From: Xanthomonas arboricola
GTDB lineage: Bacteria; Pseudomonadota; Gammaproteobacteria; Xanthomonadales; Xanthomonadaceae
Reading direction: 5' to 3'
Assembly: GCF_003353015.1 (NCBI RefSeq)
Contig: NZ_QREM01000009.1
Coordinates: forward strand, 241,805 to 274,299
DNA length: 32,495 nucleotides
Below are positions 8,492-19,209 of this stretch, in pieces. The position numbers and the translations under genes are program-made. A model generated the notes under the pieces. That model did no database searches and was not told where the DNA came from. It was given only the letters and a program-made list of their open reading frames with translations. Position 1 is the first letter of the stretch, and every line of letters starts with the position of its first letter.

Positions 8492-10819
8492 ATGACCGCC
8501 CGCCCCCCGCACCCGACCGAGCAGGCGGCGGTTCCCGACGTCGCGGAACGCGCCTCGCCGGCAACGGCGGACGCGCCGGCTGATCGCCCGAGCCCGCTGG
8601 GGACGACCAAGGCCGGCCCGATCACTGCCGGCATGAGCAGGCCCGACGAACACCCCGACGCCACGCGCTCGCGGCTGCTGGCCGAAGCGCTGGACGGCAG
8701 CAGCAGCGCGATCCTGATCTGCGATCTGCAATCGCGCCTGCTGTACGCCAATGACGGCTTCCAGCGCATGTTCGGCTATACCGAGGCCGAACTGGTCGGC
8801 AAGCGTCCCTCCGACGTGCTCACCCGCGCGCAAAGCGACCAGAAGGAAGTGGCGCGCATCCGCGACCGCGCCGACGCGCTGCAGCAGACCCAGGCCGACC
8901 TGCTGGTGTACCGCAAGGACGGCACGCCGCTGTGGATCTCGCTCAACTTCAATCCGATCTACGACGCCAGGCATCTCCCGTCGCATTACGTGGCAGTGCT
9001 GACCGACATCACCGACACCAAGATGCATGAGGTGCTGCAGCATCGCGTGCTCGAGGCCCTGGTGCAGGAGCGGCCGCTGATCGAGGTGATGACGCTGATC
9101 TGCACCGAGGTCGAACGCATCGCCCCGGATGTGCTGGCCACGGTCATGAGCGCGGACAATCAAGGCTGCCTGCATTCGCTGGCCGCACCCAGCCTGCCGC
9201 CGGAATATGCCGATGCGGTCAATGGCTTGAAGATCGCGCCCGGCGCGGGCGCCTGCGGCACGGCCGCCTGGCGCGGCCGCGCGGTGATGGTGGAAGACAT
9301 CGCCACCGACCCGCTGTTCGCGCCGTACCGCGAACTGCTGCTGCCGATGGGCCTGCGCGCCTGCTGGAGCACGCCGATCCGCGCCAACAGCGCCCGCGTG
9401 CTCGGGACCTTCGCGCTGTACTACCGCAAGGCCCAGCGTGCCGACGCCTGGCATGTGCGCCTCACCGATCTGTGCCAGCAACTGTGCACGCTGGCGCTGG
9501 AGCGCGAGCAGATCCGCCAACGCGTGCACCAGCTCGCGTTCTACGATGCGCTGACCGGCCTGCCCAACCGCATCATGTTCAGCGCACGCGCCGAGCAAGC
9601 CCTGACGCAGGCCGACTATGCCGGCGAACCGGCCACGTTGATGTTCATCAACATCGACCGCTTCAAACTGATCAACGACAGCCAGGGCCATGCGGCCGGC
9701 GATGGCCTGTTGCGCGACATCGCCTTGCGCATCGGCGAACAGCTGACCGCCACCGCCATGCTGGCGCGCCTGGCCGGCGACGAATTCGCGCTCGCGCTGC
9801 CGCAATGCAGCGCCGAACAGGCCAGTGCCACCGCCGAACGGGTGCTGGGCACCATTGCCAGGCCGCTGCCGGTCGGGCACATGACCGTGCATCCGTCCGC
9901 CAGCATCGGCGTGGCGATGTTTCCCGAGGACGGGCGCGACATCAACATCCTGTTGCGGCATGCCGATCTGGCCATGAACCGCGCCAAGCAGGAAGGCGGT
10001 GGACGGTTCCGTTTCTTCAGTTCCGACATGAACCGCATGGCGCAGGAGCGCGTTGCGCTGGAAGCGGAGCTGCGCCAGGCCATCGGCCGCGATCAGCTGC
10101 AACTGCACTACCAGCCGCAGCTGCACAGCGCCGCGCCGCACGCGCTGTATGGCGTGGAAGCGCTGTTGCGCTGGAATCATCCGCAACTGGGCGCCATTTC
10201 GCCGGCGCGTTTCCTGCCCGTGGCCGAAGAGCAAGGCATGATGCCGCAGCTCAACGATTGGGTATTGCGCAGCGCCTGCCGGCAGATCGCCGATTGGCGC
10301 ACGCGTGGTGTGCCGGTGGCGCGCGTGTCGGTGAATCTGTCGGCGAGCAGCTTCGAAAGCCCGCGCATGCTCGGCGACCTGTTGCGCCTGATCGCCGAGA
10401 CGGGTGCGCAGCCTTCCGACCTCACGCTGGAAATGACCGAGAGCGTGATGCTGTCCGGGCAGCCTGGCGTGCTGGAGAACCTGCACGCCATTCGCGAAGC
10501 CGGCATCTCGCTGTCGCTGGACGACTTCGGCACCGGCTATTCCAGCCTGAGCCACCTGCATCGCCTGCCGATCGACGAACTCAAGCTGGACATGAGCTTC
10601 GTGCGCGACATCGAACACAGCGAAGACGCCCGCGCGCTCACCACCTCGGTGCTGCGCATCGGCGCGCATCTGCGCAAGCACGTGGTGGCCGAGGGCGTGG
10701 AAAACGAGGCGCAGCGGTTGTTTTTAGCCGACCTTGGCTGCGAAGTGCTGCAGGGCTATCTGTTCTCGCGGCCGTTACCGGCCGCAGCACTGGAAGCCTG
10801 GTTGGGCGCGCAGCCTTAG
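8492..10819 (+). CDS. PAS-GAF-GGDEF-EAL cyclic-di-GMP protein
   Basis: 775 residues without transmembrane segments. PAS lies at ~62-175 (YANDGFQRMFGYTEAELVGK), GAF at ~190-345, GGDEF at ~355-520 and EAL at ~535-775. The cyclase signature reads AGDEF (428-432) instead of GGDEF; this variant can be active or regulatory. The EAL domain keeps its metal and catalytic residues: E556 (EALLRW), the SVNLS Asn, the EMTES Glu, D677-D678 (DDFGTGYSS), K698, E734 (EGVEN) and Q754 (QGYLF). Phosphodiesterase activity is therefore likely, with the AGDEF domain perhaps binding GTP. It begins 6 bases after cheB, so it is probably the last gene of the cheRDB operon. The first ~60 residues are low-complexity, so the true start could be the later Met at 8633. 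Confidence 0.93.
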   Translation: MTARPPHPTEQAAVPDVAERASPATADAPADRPSPLGTTKAGPITAGMSRPDEHPDATRSRLLAEALDGSSSAILICDLQSRLLYANDGFQRMFGYTEAELVGKRPSDVLTRAQSDQKEVARIRDRADALQQTQADLLVYRKDGTPLWISLNFNPIYDARHLPSHYVAVLTDITDTKMHEVLQHRVLEALVQERPLIEVMTLICTEVERIAPDVLATVMSADNQGCLHSLAAPSLPPEYADAVNGLKIAPGAGACGTAAWRGRAVMVEDIATDPLFAPYRELLLPMGLRACWSTPIRANSARVLGTFALYYRKAQRADAWHVRLTDLCQQLCTLALEREQIRQRVHQLAFYDALTGLPNRIMFSARAEQALTQADYAGEPATLMFINIDRFKLINDSQGHAAGDGLLRDIALRIGEQLTATAMLARLAGDEFALALPQCSAEQASATAERVLGTIARPLPVGHMTVHPSASIGVAMFPEDGRDINILLRHADLAMNRAKQEGGGRFRFFSSDMNRMAQERVALEAELRQAIGRDQLQLHYQPQLHSAAPHALYGVEALLRWNHPQLGAISPARFLPVAEEQGMMPQLNDWVLRSACRQIADWRTRGVPVARVSVNLSASSFESPRMLGDLLRLIAETGAQPSDLTLEMTESVMLSGQPGVLENLHAIREAGISLSLDDFGTGYSSLSHLHRLPIDELKLDMSFVRDIEHSEDARALTTSVLRIGAHLRKHVVAEGVENEAQRLFLADLGCEVLQGYLFSRPLPAAALEAWLGAQP

Positions 10820-10913
10820 GCCGGCGTACACCACTACCTCTTGATGGTCAGACTTGCCCTCATGGCGCTTTCTGCTCGCATCAGCAGGTCGAAGCAACCT
10901 GCTAGAAGGCAAA

Positions 10914-11084
10914 GCATCTGATCTGGTGCTTCGGTGCAGGGCCCTTGCCCGCCCACCATCGCGGGACACGCCGTGAATCCATCCATGGAGGCTGTTACGC
11001 GGCATCCATGCCGCGTAAGGTCCCGCGACGGTGAGCGGGCAAGGACCAAGTGAGGTGGTCGGTGCCCATGGTTGCAAGCAACGC
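10914..11084. repeat. 171-base palindromic intergenic repeat, copy 1
   Basis: This 339-base gap between the EAL gene and the hydrolase has no credible gene and holds a structured repeat. Outer arms at 10943-10967 and 11020-11044 are inverted copies with two mismatches (CCTTGCCCGC... and ...GCGGGCAAGG). They enclose a perfect inner hairpin, TTACGCGGCA with TGCCGCGTAA (10995-11004 and 11009-11018). A colinear second copy lies at 32126-32296 and shares both arm pairs, the left flank (CTGATCTG) and the right tail (CATGGTTGCAAG). The form is that of a dispersed, hairpin-forming bacterial repeat. Short ORFs inside it are artefacts. Confidence 0.85.
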
Positions 11085-11125
11085 CAGGTGAGGTGGTCGG
11101 TGCCCATGATGCAAGCAACGCATGA
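11051..11125. repeat. 38-base tandem duplication at the end of repeat copy 1
   Basis: The tail of the palindromic repeat is present twice in tandem, with units starting at 11051 and 11089 (both TGAGGTGGTCGGTGCCCATG, followed by GCAAGCAACGC). The second unit has lost one base. Copy 2 of the element has a single unit. Confidence 0.85.
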
Positions 11126-11158
11126 TGTCGTTCTGATCGCCAGATCAGCAGCACATCC

Positions 11159-12037
11159 TTAGAGCGGCGCCTGTGCCTGGGCGCTGCCTTCAGGCGCGCG
11201 CCTTTCCATCCGCATCGAATCCGATGCCACGGTGCGCTTCAGCCATCCCGACAACTGCGCAGTGACGAACGCCGGATTCTCCAGCGATGCGATATGCCCG
11301 GCGTCGGGAATCAGCTCGTAGTCGCAACCGATCACCTCGGCCATCAGCCACAGCTCATCCGGCGGCCGCGGAATATCGTCTGCGCCGCCGAGCAGGAAGG
11401 TGCTGGCCGGATTCAGCGCAGACATCGCCTGCAGGCGATCGGCGCGCCCGAAGATCAGCCGGCCCAGCGGCACGATGGATGTGCGCAACTGTTCGGCCGA
11501 CATCGCCGCCAGGCGCTGCGCAAACGCAGCCGGCAGCGCGGAATTCAGATCGATACCGGGACGGAAAAAGATCGGCACGATCGCCTCGATCAACGCAGGC
11601 GTCACCTGCCCTGCCGCTTCGATTGCATCGAGCAGACCGAAATAACGCGTTTGCGTGGCCTGCGGCTCGGCACCCAGGAAGGTGTCCATCAATACCAGGC
11701 TGTGCACACGCTCCGGTGCCAGCAGCGCCAGCTCGGCGCCCCACATGCCACCGACCGACAGACCGACCACCGCGCACTGCGGCAGCTCCAATGCGTCCAG
11801 CAATCGCAGCATCTGCTCGGCAAGATCGCCAACCGTCTGCGTGCCCGCCGGCAATGCTGCCGATTGCCCGTGTCCCCACAACTCGGGGACGATGACCCGA
11901 TAGTGCTGCGACAGCGCCTGGATCTGCGGCTCCCACATGGCCGCATCCCAGAGATAACTGTGGCCGAGCAGAACCGGAAATCCTTGACCGTGTTGTACGT
12001 AGTGCAGCGTTTGACCAGCGATCGTGCAAGTGGGCAT
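11159..12037 (-). CDS. Alpha/beta-hydrolase fold protein
   Basis: 292 residues with the alpha/beta-hydrolase fold. The oxyanion region is LLGHSYLWD, the nucleophile elbow is GLSVGG with S94, the acidic residue is in GGADDIP (D220 or D221) and the histidine is H248 in PDAGHIASLENP. It resembles enol-lactone hydrolases and carboxylesterases such as 3-oxoadipate enol-lactonase. No protocatechuate-pathway genes are nearby, so the substrate is unknown. There is no signal peptide, so it is probably cytoplasmic. The start at 12037 lacks a clear Shine-Dalgarno. The C-terminal ~20 residues are low-complexity. It lies alone, separated from acnB by a terminator and from the EAL gene by the repeat. Confidence 0.85.
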   Translation of the reverse strand: MPTCTIAGQTLHYVQHGQGFPVLLGHSYLWDAAMWEPQIQALSQHYRVIVPELWGHGQSAALPAGTQTVGDLAEQMLRLLDALELPQCAVVGLSVGGMWGAELALLAPERVHSLVLMDTFLGAEPQATQTRYFGLLDAIEAAGQVTPALIEAIVPIFFRPGIDLNSALPAAFAQRLAAMSAEQLRTSIVPLGRLIFGRADRLQAMSALNPASTFLLGGADDIPRPPDELWLMAEVIGCDYELIPDAGHIASLENPAFVTAQLSGWLKRTVASDSMRMERRAPEGSAQAQAPL

Positions 12038-12184
12038 TGGAGATCATCACAGCGAGTGGAAGCGGCGCCACTGTAGGCCTCCCGACTTCAGATTTTTGTT
12101 GCAATGCGGCAAGTGAGTTAACTGCGATTTCCTTTCAACGTCCGGCATCGCGCGGCCAACACGAAGCCATCGCCCGAATAACGA

Positions 12185-12211
12185 AAAACGCCCGGCATTG
12201 CCGGGCGTTTT
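12185..12211 (-). terminator. Intrinsic terminator of acnB
   Basis: Read on the - strand, a GC-rich stem CGCCCGGC with GCCGGGCG, extended by A-T pairs, closes a 3-base loop and ends in a T-run at 12184-12188. It starts 24 bases after the acnB stop and is a good intrinsic terminator. Confidence 0.85.
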
Positions 12212-12235
12212 CGGACAGGTGATCCAGCCGCGGGA

Positions 12236-14827
12236 TCAGGCAGCGACGGTGTCGGCCACGTCCTGATATTCCTGGATCTGATCGAAGTTCATGTAGCGGT
12301 AGATCTGGTCGCCACTGGTCTTGATCACGCCCACATCGGCCATGTACTCGTCCTTGGTCGGGATGCGACCCAGACGCGAGCAGATCGCGGCCAGTTCCGC
12401 CGAACCCAGGTACACATTGGTGTTGCGGCCCAGACGGTTGGGGAAGTTGCGCGTGGAGGTGGAGAACACCGTGGCGCCCTCGCGTGCCTGCGCCTGGTTG
12501 CCCATGCACAGTGAGCAGCCCGGCATTTCCATGCGCGCACCGGCCGCGCCGAAGGTGCCGTAATGGCCTTCCTTGGTCAGCTCGGAGGCATCCATCTTGG
12601 TCGGCGGCGCAACCCACAGGCGGGTCGGGATATCGCGCTTGCCTTCCAGCAACTTGGCCGCGGCACGGAAGTGCCCGATGTTGGTCATGCACGAACCGAT
12701 GAACACCTCGTCGATCACCGCACCGGCCACGTCCGACAGTGTCTTGACGTCGTCCGGATCGTTCGGGCACGCCACGATCGGTTCGACGATGTCGGCCAGG
12801 TCGATCTCGATGACGGCCGCGTATTCGGCGTCGGCATCGGGCTGCAGCAGCTGCGGGTCGGCCAGCCACTCTTCCATCTTCTTGATGCGGCGGCCCAGCG
12901 TGCGCGCATCGGCATAGCCTTCGGCAATCATCCAGCGCAGCAGGGTGATGTTGCTGGTCAGGTATTCGATGATCGGCGCCTTGTCCAGGTGCACGGTGCA
13001 ACCGGCCGCCGAACGCTCGGCCGAGGCGTCGGACAGTTCGAACGCCTGCTCCACCTTCAGGTTCGGCAGGCCTTCGATCTCCAGGATGCGGCCGGAGAAG
13101 ATGTTCTTCTTGCCCTGCTTGGCCACGGTCAGCAGACCGTCCTTGATCGCGTACAGCGGGATCGCGTTGACCAGGTCGCGCAGGGTCACGCCCGGCTGCA
13201 TCTCACCCTTGAAGCGCACCAGCACGCTCTCGGGCATGTCCAGCGGCATCACCCCGGTGGCGGCGGCGAACGCCACCAGGCCGGAGCCGGCCGGGAACGA
13301 GATGCCGATCGGGAAGCGGGTGTGCGAGTCGCCACCGGTGCCGACGGTGTCGGGCAGCAGCATGCGGTTGAGCCAGCTGTGGATCACGCCGTCGCCCGGA
13401 CGCAGCGACACGCCGCCACGGGTGGAGATGAATTCCGGCAAGGTGTGGTGGGTCTTGACGTCGACCGGCTTCGGATAGGCGGCGGTGTGGCAGAACGACT
13501 GCATCACCAGGTCGGCCGAGAAGCCCAGGCAGGCCAGGTCCTTGAGCTCGTCGCGGGTCATCGGGCCGGTGGTGTCCTGCGAACCCACCGAGGTCATCTT
13601 CGGCTCGCAATAGGTGCCCGGGCGCATGCCCTGGCCTTCCGGCAGGCCGCAGGCGCGGCCGACCATCTTCTGCGCCAGCGAGAAGCCCTTGCCGGTGTCC
13701 GGCGGGTCCATCGGCAGGCGGAACAGGTCCGAGGCCGGCAGGCCCAGGAACTCGCGCGCCTTGGCAGTCAGGCCGCGGCCGACGATCAGCGGAATGCGGC
13801 CACCGGCGCGCACCTCGTCGAACAGCACGTCCGACTTCATGGCGAACTCGGCGATCACCTGCCCGTTCTTCAGCGCCTTGCCGTCGTAAGGACGCAGCTC
13901 GACCACGTCGCCGTGCTCCATCTGCGACACGTCCAGCTCGATCGGCAATGCACCGGCGTCTTCCATCGTGTTGTAGAAGATCGGGGCGATCTTGCTGCCC
14001 AGGCACACGCCGCCGAAGCGCTTGTTCGGAATGAACGGAATGTCTTCGCCGGTCCACCACAGCACCGAGTTGGTGGCCGACTTGCGCGAGGAACCGGTAC
14101 CGACCACGTCACCGACGTAGGCGACCAGGTGGCCCTTGTCCTTGAGATCGGCGATGGCCTGGATCGGGCCGCGCTTGCCGTCTTCTTCCGGCACGAAGGC
14201 CGCACCGTCGCGGGCGTTCTTCAGCATCGCCAGCGCGTGCAGCGGGATGTCCGGGCGGGTGGTCGCATCCGGAGCCGGCGACAGGTCGTCGGTGTTGGTC
14301 TCGCCCGGCACCTTGAACACGGTGACGGTCATGCTCTGCGGCACTTCCGGCTTGCTGGTGAACCACTCGGCCTCGGCCCAGCTCTGCAGCACGGCCTTGG
14401 CGTGCGCGTTGCCGGCTTCGGCCTTTTCCTGCACGTCGTGGAAGGCGTCGAACACCAGCAAGGTGTGCTTGAGCGCCTCGGCGGCAGTGGCGCCCAGCTC
14501 GGCGTTGTCGAGCAGGTCGATCAGCGGCTGGATGTTGTAGCCACCCAGCATGGTGCCGAGCAGCTCGGTCGCACGCGTGGGGCTGATCAGCGCGGTTTTC
14601 TCGGTGCCGAAGGCCACCGCAGCCAGGTACGAAGCCTTGACCTTGGCGGCGTCGTCGACGCCGGCCGGCACGCGCTGGCTGAGCAGCTCGACCAGGAATT
14701 GTTCCTCGCCCGCCGGCGGAGCCTTCAGCAGCTCGATGACCTCGGCGGTCTGCTGCGCGGTCAGCGGCAGCGGCGGGATACCGAGCGCGGCGCGCTCTGC
14801 AACGTGGTGGCGATAGGCTTCCAACAT
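12236..14827 (-). CDS. acnB: Aconitate hydratase B
   Basis: 863 residues, the normal length for AcnB. It interconverts citrate and isocitrate in the TCA cycle, and in related bacteria some AcnB enzymes also act on methylcitrate-pathway intermediates. The N-terminal HEAT-like domain (~1-160) is followed by the swivel domain and then the catalytic core, as in the B-type order. Three cysteines for the 4Fe-4S cluster are C713 (FIGSCMTN) and C771 and C774 ([10 protein letters not shown]). GGAG sits seven bases before the ATG. It is followed by a strong terminator. The gene upstream on this strand is the vapC toxin, whose stop is 65 bases away. Transcription from the TA promoter could read through into acnB. 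Confidence 0.97.
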   Translation of the reverse strand: MLEAYRHHVAERAALGIPPLPLTAQQTAEVIELLKAPPAGEEQFLVELLSQRVPAGVDDAAKVKASYLAAVAFGTEKTALISPTRATELLGTMLGGYNIQPLIDLLDNAELGATAAEALKHTLLVFDAFHDVQEKAEAGNAHAKAVLQSWAEAEWFTSKPEVPQSMTVTVFKVPGETNTDDLSPAPDATTRPDIPLHALAMLKNARDGAAFVPEEDGKRGPIQAIADLKDKGHLVAYVGDVVGTGSSRKSATNSVLWWTGEDIPFIPNKRFGGVCLGSKIAPIFYNTMEDAGALPIELDVSQMEHGDVVELRPYDGKALKNGQVIAEFAMKSDVLFDEVRAGGRIPLIVGRGLTAKAREFLGLPASDLFRLPMDPPDTGKGFSLAQKMVGRACGLPEGQGMRPGTYCEPKMTSVGSQDTTGPMTRDELKDLACLGFSADLVMQSFCHTAAYPKPVDVKTHHTLPEFISTRGGVSLRPGDGVIHSWLNRMLLPDTVGTGGDSHTRFPIGISFPAGSGLVAFAAATGVMPLDMPESVLVRFKGEMQPGVTLRDLVNAIPLYAIKDGLLTVAKQGKKNIFSGRILEIEGLPNLKVEQAFELSDASAERSAAGCTVHLDKAPIIEYLTSNITLLRWMIAEGYADARTLGRRIKKMEEWLADPQLLQPDADAEYAAVIEIDLADIVEPIVACPNDPDDVKTLSDVAGAVIDEVFIGSCMTNIGHFRAAAKLLEGKRDIPTRLWVAPPTKMDASELTKEGHYGTFGAAGARMEMPGCSLCMGNQAQAREGATVFSTSTRNFPNRLGRNTNVYLGSAELAAICSRLGRIPTKDEYMADVGVIKTSGDQIYRYMNFDQIQEYQDVADTVAA

Positions 14828-14892
14828 GCGGGTTCTCCAAAAGGACAGCAGTGAATGTGTAAAAACGTCAGACGTGGATCAGAAGGCGTGGG

Positions 14893-15303
14893 TCAGGCAA
14901 CGGGCTTGGGGACGGTGATCTTCAAACCCTTGAAGTAGTCGCGGAAAAAGCCCTCGTCGCGGGTAATCAGCCCGTCGCACTGGAGCATCGCGTGGGCGCC
15001 GATCAGGAAATCGGCCACCACCCGCTCGCGCTTGCCGCCGCGCGCGCGGAAGCGCTTGTTCATATGGCCGGCGCGCACCGCCGCCGCTTCCTGGGTGGGC
15101 TCGTAACGCACGCCGATCGAGGCCAGCGTTTCCATCAGGTCGACCTGGGTATCGAGCATGGCCAGCACTTCGGCCACCACCGCGTCGCACACCACCACCT
15201 CGTCGCGCGCCAGCGCGTCGCCGATGCAGGTCTCCGACACCTCGCCGTAGACCGCATCGCCGACCAGGATGTCGAGCAGCACCGAGGAATCCAGGGCGAT
15301 CAT
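14893..15303 (-). CDS. vapC: PIN-domain toxin, VapC-like
   Basis: 136 residues with a PIN ribonuclease domain. The four acidic active-site residues are visible: D5 (MIALDSSVLLDIL), E45 (VVAEV), D98 (VVADFLIGAHA) and D116 (LITRDEGFF). VapC toxins cut tRNA or rRNA and are neutralised by a VapB partner. The start ATG overlaps the antitoxin stop by four bases (ATGA), which is the usual coupling. The active site is complete, so nothing suggests decay. The cellular target cannot be predicted. Confidence 0.88.
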   Translation of the reverse strand: MIALDSSVLLDILVGDAVYGEVSETCIGDALARDEVVVCDAVVAEVLAMLDTQVDLMETLASIGVRYEPTQEAAAVRAGHMNKRFRARGGKRERVVADFLIGAHAMLQCDGLITRDEGFFRDYFKGLKITVPKPVA

Positions 15304-15548
15304 GGGTCGAATGGATCCCCGGGCGCGCGGCCGCGGATCGCGCGCATCGCCTCGTCGGTACTGGTCAGCCCGTCGACCAGCCTGAACTTGCCGCGCACCT
15401 TGCGCAGCGCTTCGCTGACGTCCTTGCGCAGGATGATGCGCCCGCCGTCGAGCTCGATCTTCAGCGTGGTGCCCTTGGTCAGGCCCAGGGCATCGCGCAC
15501 GGCCTTGGGCAGGGTGATCTGCCCGCGTTCGGCGACTGTGGCTTCCAT
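15300..15548 (-). CDS. vapB: AbrB/MazE-type antitoxin, VapB-like
   Basis: 82 residues. The N-terminal half is a swapped-hairpin AbrB DNA-binding domain (MEATVAERGQITLPKAVRDALGL, then a GTTLKIEL strand and IILRK). The C-terminal half should wrap the toxin. The ATG at 15548 is set by GGAG seven bases upstream; a longer ORF start at 15572 would lie on top of the promoter. It is transcribed first, as expected for a TA operon, and probably represses itself through the repeats at 15581-15602. Confidence 0.88.
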   Translation of the reverse strand: MEATVAERGQITLPKAVRDALGLTKGTTLKIELDGGRIILRKDVSEALRKVRGKFRLVDGLTSTDEAMRAIRGRAPGDPFDP

Positions 15549-15574
15549 GAGCATGCTCCAGAAAGTATGCACGG

Positions 15575-15603
15575 ATTATACGTACTCACGAAGTCGTACT
15601 CAA
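15575..15603 (-). promoter_or_regulatory. vapBC promoter with direct-repeat operator
   Basis: On the - strand: TTGAGT at 15603-15598, a 17-base spacer, then a perfect TATAAT at 15580-15575. This would start transcription ~20 bases before the vapB ATG. An 8-base direct repeat, TGAGTACG, occurs at 15602-15595 and again at 15588-15581, 14 bases apart. The first copy overlaps the -35 box and the second abuts the -10 box. A dimeric AbrB-type antitoxin bound here would block RNA polymerase. Confidence 0.7.
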
Positions 15604-15693
15604 GTCGGCAGAGCGCCGCGGACACACCATCCGTACACACTGAATCGCTCAGAATGAAGTCCTACCTAAGCCTAGACGCCATAGGAGTGACGC

Positions 15694-18462
<2,769 letters not shown>

Positions 18463-18491
18463 CCGCCAGGCGCGGCGATGCAGGCATCACC

Positions 18492-18517
18492 ACACTCCCG
18501 CCGCTTGGCGGGAGTGT
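18492..18517 (+). terminator. Hairpin terminator of acnA
   Basis: An 11-base-pair perfect stem (ACACTCCCGCC with GGCGGGAGTGT) around loop GCTT, starting 30 bases after the acnA stop, followed by CGTTT. Confidence 0.7.
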
Positions 18518-18662
18518 CGTTTCCGGCGGTCGGGCGCACTCCCGCCACACCAGGTGAGCGGCCGATCAGAGATCGATGGACGCAAGGCGCGCGCAGCGCG
18601 AGCGGGCACCACGCGGCCACCGGTCGCGCTCGTCTGGCGATGCACAGACCCGGACCGCCGTA

Positions 18663-19112
18663 TCAGCGCCCGCTCGGCTCCCACTGCGCGTGATACAGCT
18701 GCCAGTCGCCACCCTGCAGGCGCCAGCCGGTGGTCACCTGGAAGGCCTGTGCCTGCTCGGGCAACCCGCGCCCGTTGCCGCCGGTCAGCAGCGCGCTGAA
18801 ACGCACGCGTGCGGTGTCATCGCGCAGCTGTACATCCACCGGCCCCAGGGTCACGCCAATGCGGCGATTGCCCCGCATCTGCAGCTGCATCAATCGCCGC
18901 AGGCCGGCTGCGTCCAGTCCATGGTCGCCGACAAAATCCTCGGCCACCGGCGCCATCGCCTCGCCGAGGTCGCGCGCCTCGATCGCCTGGTGCATCGCCT
19001 CCAGCGTTGCGCGCAACCGTTGTTCCGGTGCAGCACGCGTGCAAGCGATCAAGGCCGCGATGCAAATTGCGCCCCACGCCAGCCACCACCGGGCTTGAAT
19101 GCTGCTCTGCAT
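18663..19112 (-). CDS. Small lipoprotein, NTF2/SnoaL-like
   Basis: 149 residues. Residues 1-24 form a lipoprotein signal peptide with lipobox LIAC just before TRAAPEQR, so the mature protein is probably anchored to a membrane facing the periplasm. The rest, with a leading helix (LRATLEAMHQAIEARDLGEAM) and C-terminal strands ending in WRLQGGDWQLYHAQWE, has the look of an NTF2-like cone fold. The family has mixed enzymatic and binding roles and no function can be assigned. I start at the ATG at 19112. The longer form from 19175 would add 21 residues before the signal peptide. It is transcribed divergently from rpfB across 97 bases. Confidence 0.75.
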   Translation of the reverse strand: MQSSIQARWWLAWGAICIAALIACTRAAPEQRLRATLEAMHQAIEARDLGEAMAPVAEDFVGDHGLDAAGLRRLMQLQMRGNRRIGVTLGPVDVQLRDDTARVRFSALLTGGNGRGLPEQAQAFQVTTGWRLQGGDWQLYHAQWEPSGR

Positions 19113-19209
19113 CACGCTTCGCCTTTTCCATCCATGACGGTATGCTGCCCGCTGTTGTAGCGCCGTGGAACACACCGCGTCACGTACCGAACACCCTGGA
19201 GGGGGGCAG

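Noticed and set aside
11133-11148. Small palindrome CTGATC-GCCA-GATCAG just before the hydrolase stop
   Set aside because: A 6-base-pair stem is too short to call a terminator or operator with confidence. It may still help end the - strand hydrolase transcript.
10775-11154. Short minus-strand open frames over repeat copy 1 (106 and 110 residues), and a similar one at 32207-32410
   Set aside because: They are translations of a palindromic repeat, overlap the end of the EAL gene or the tandem units, and have no family features.
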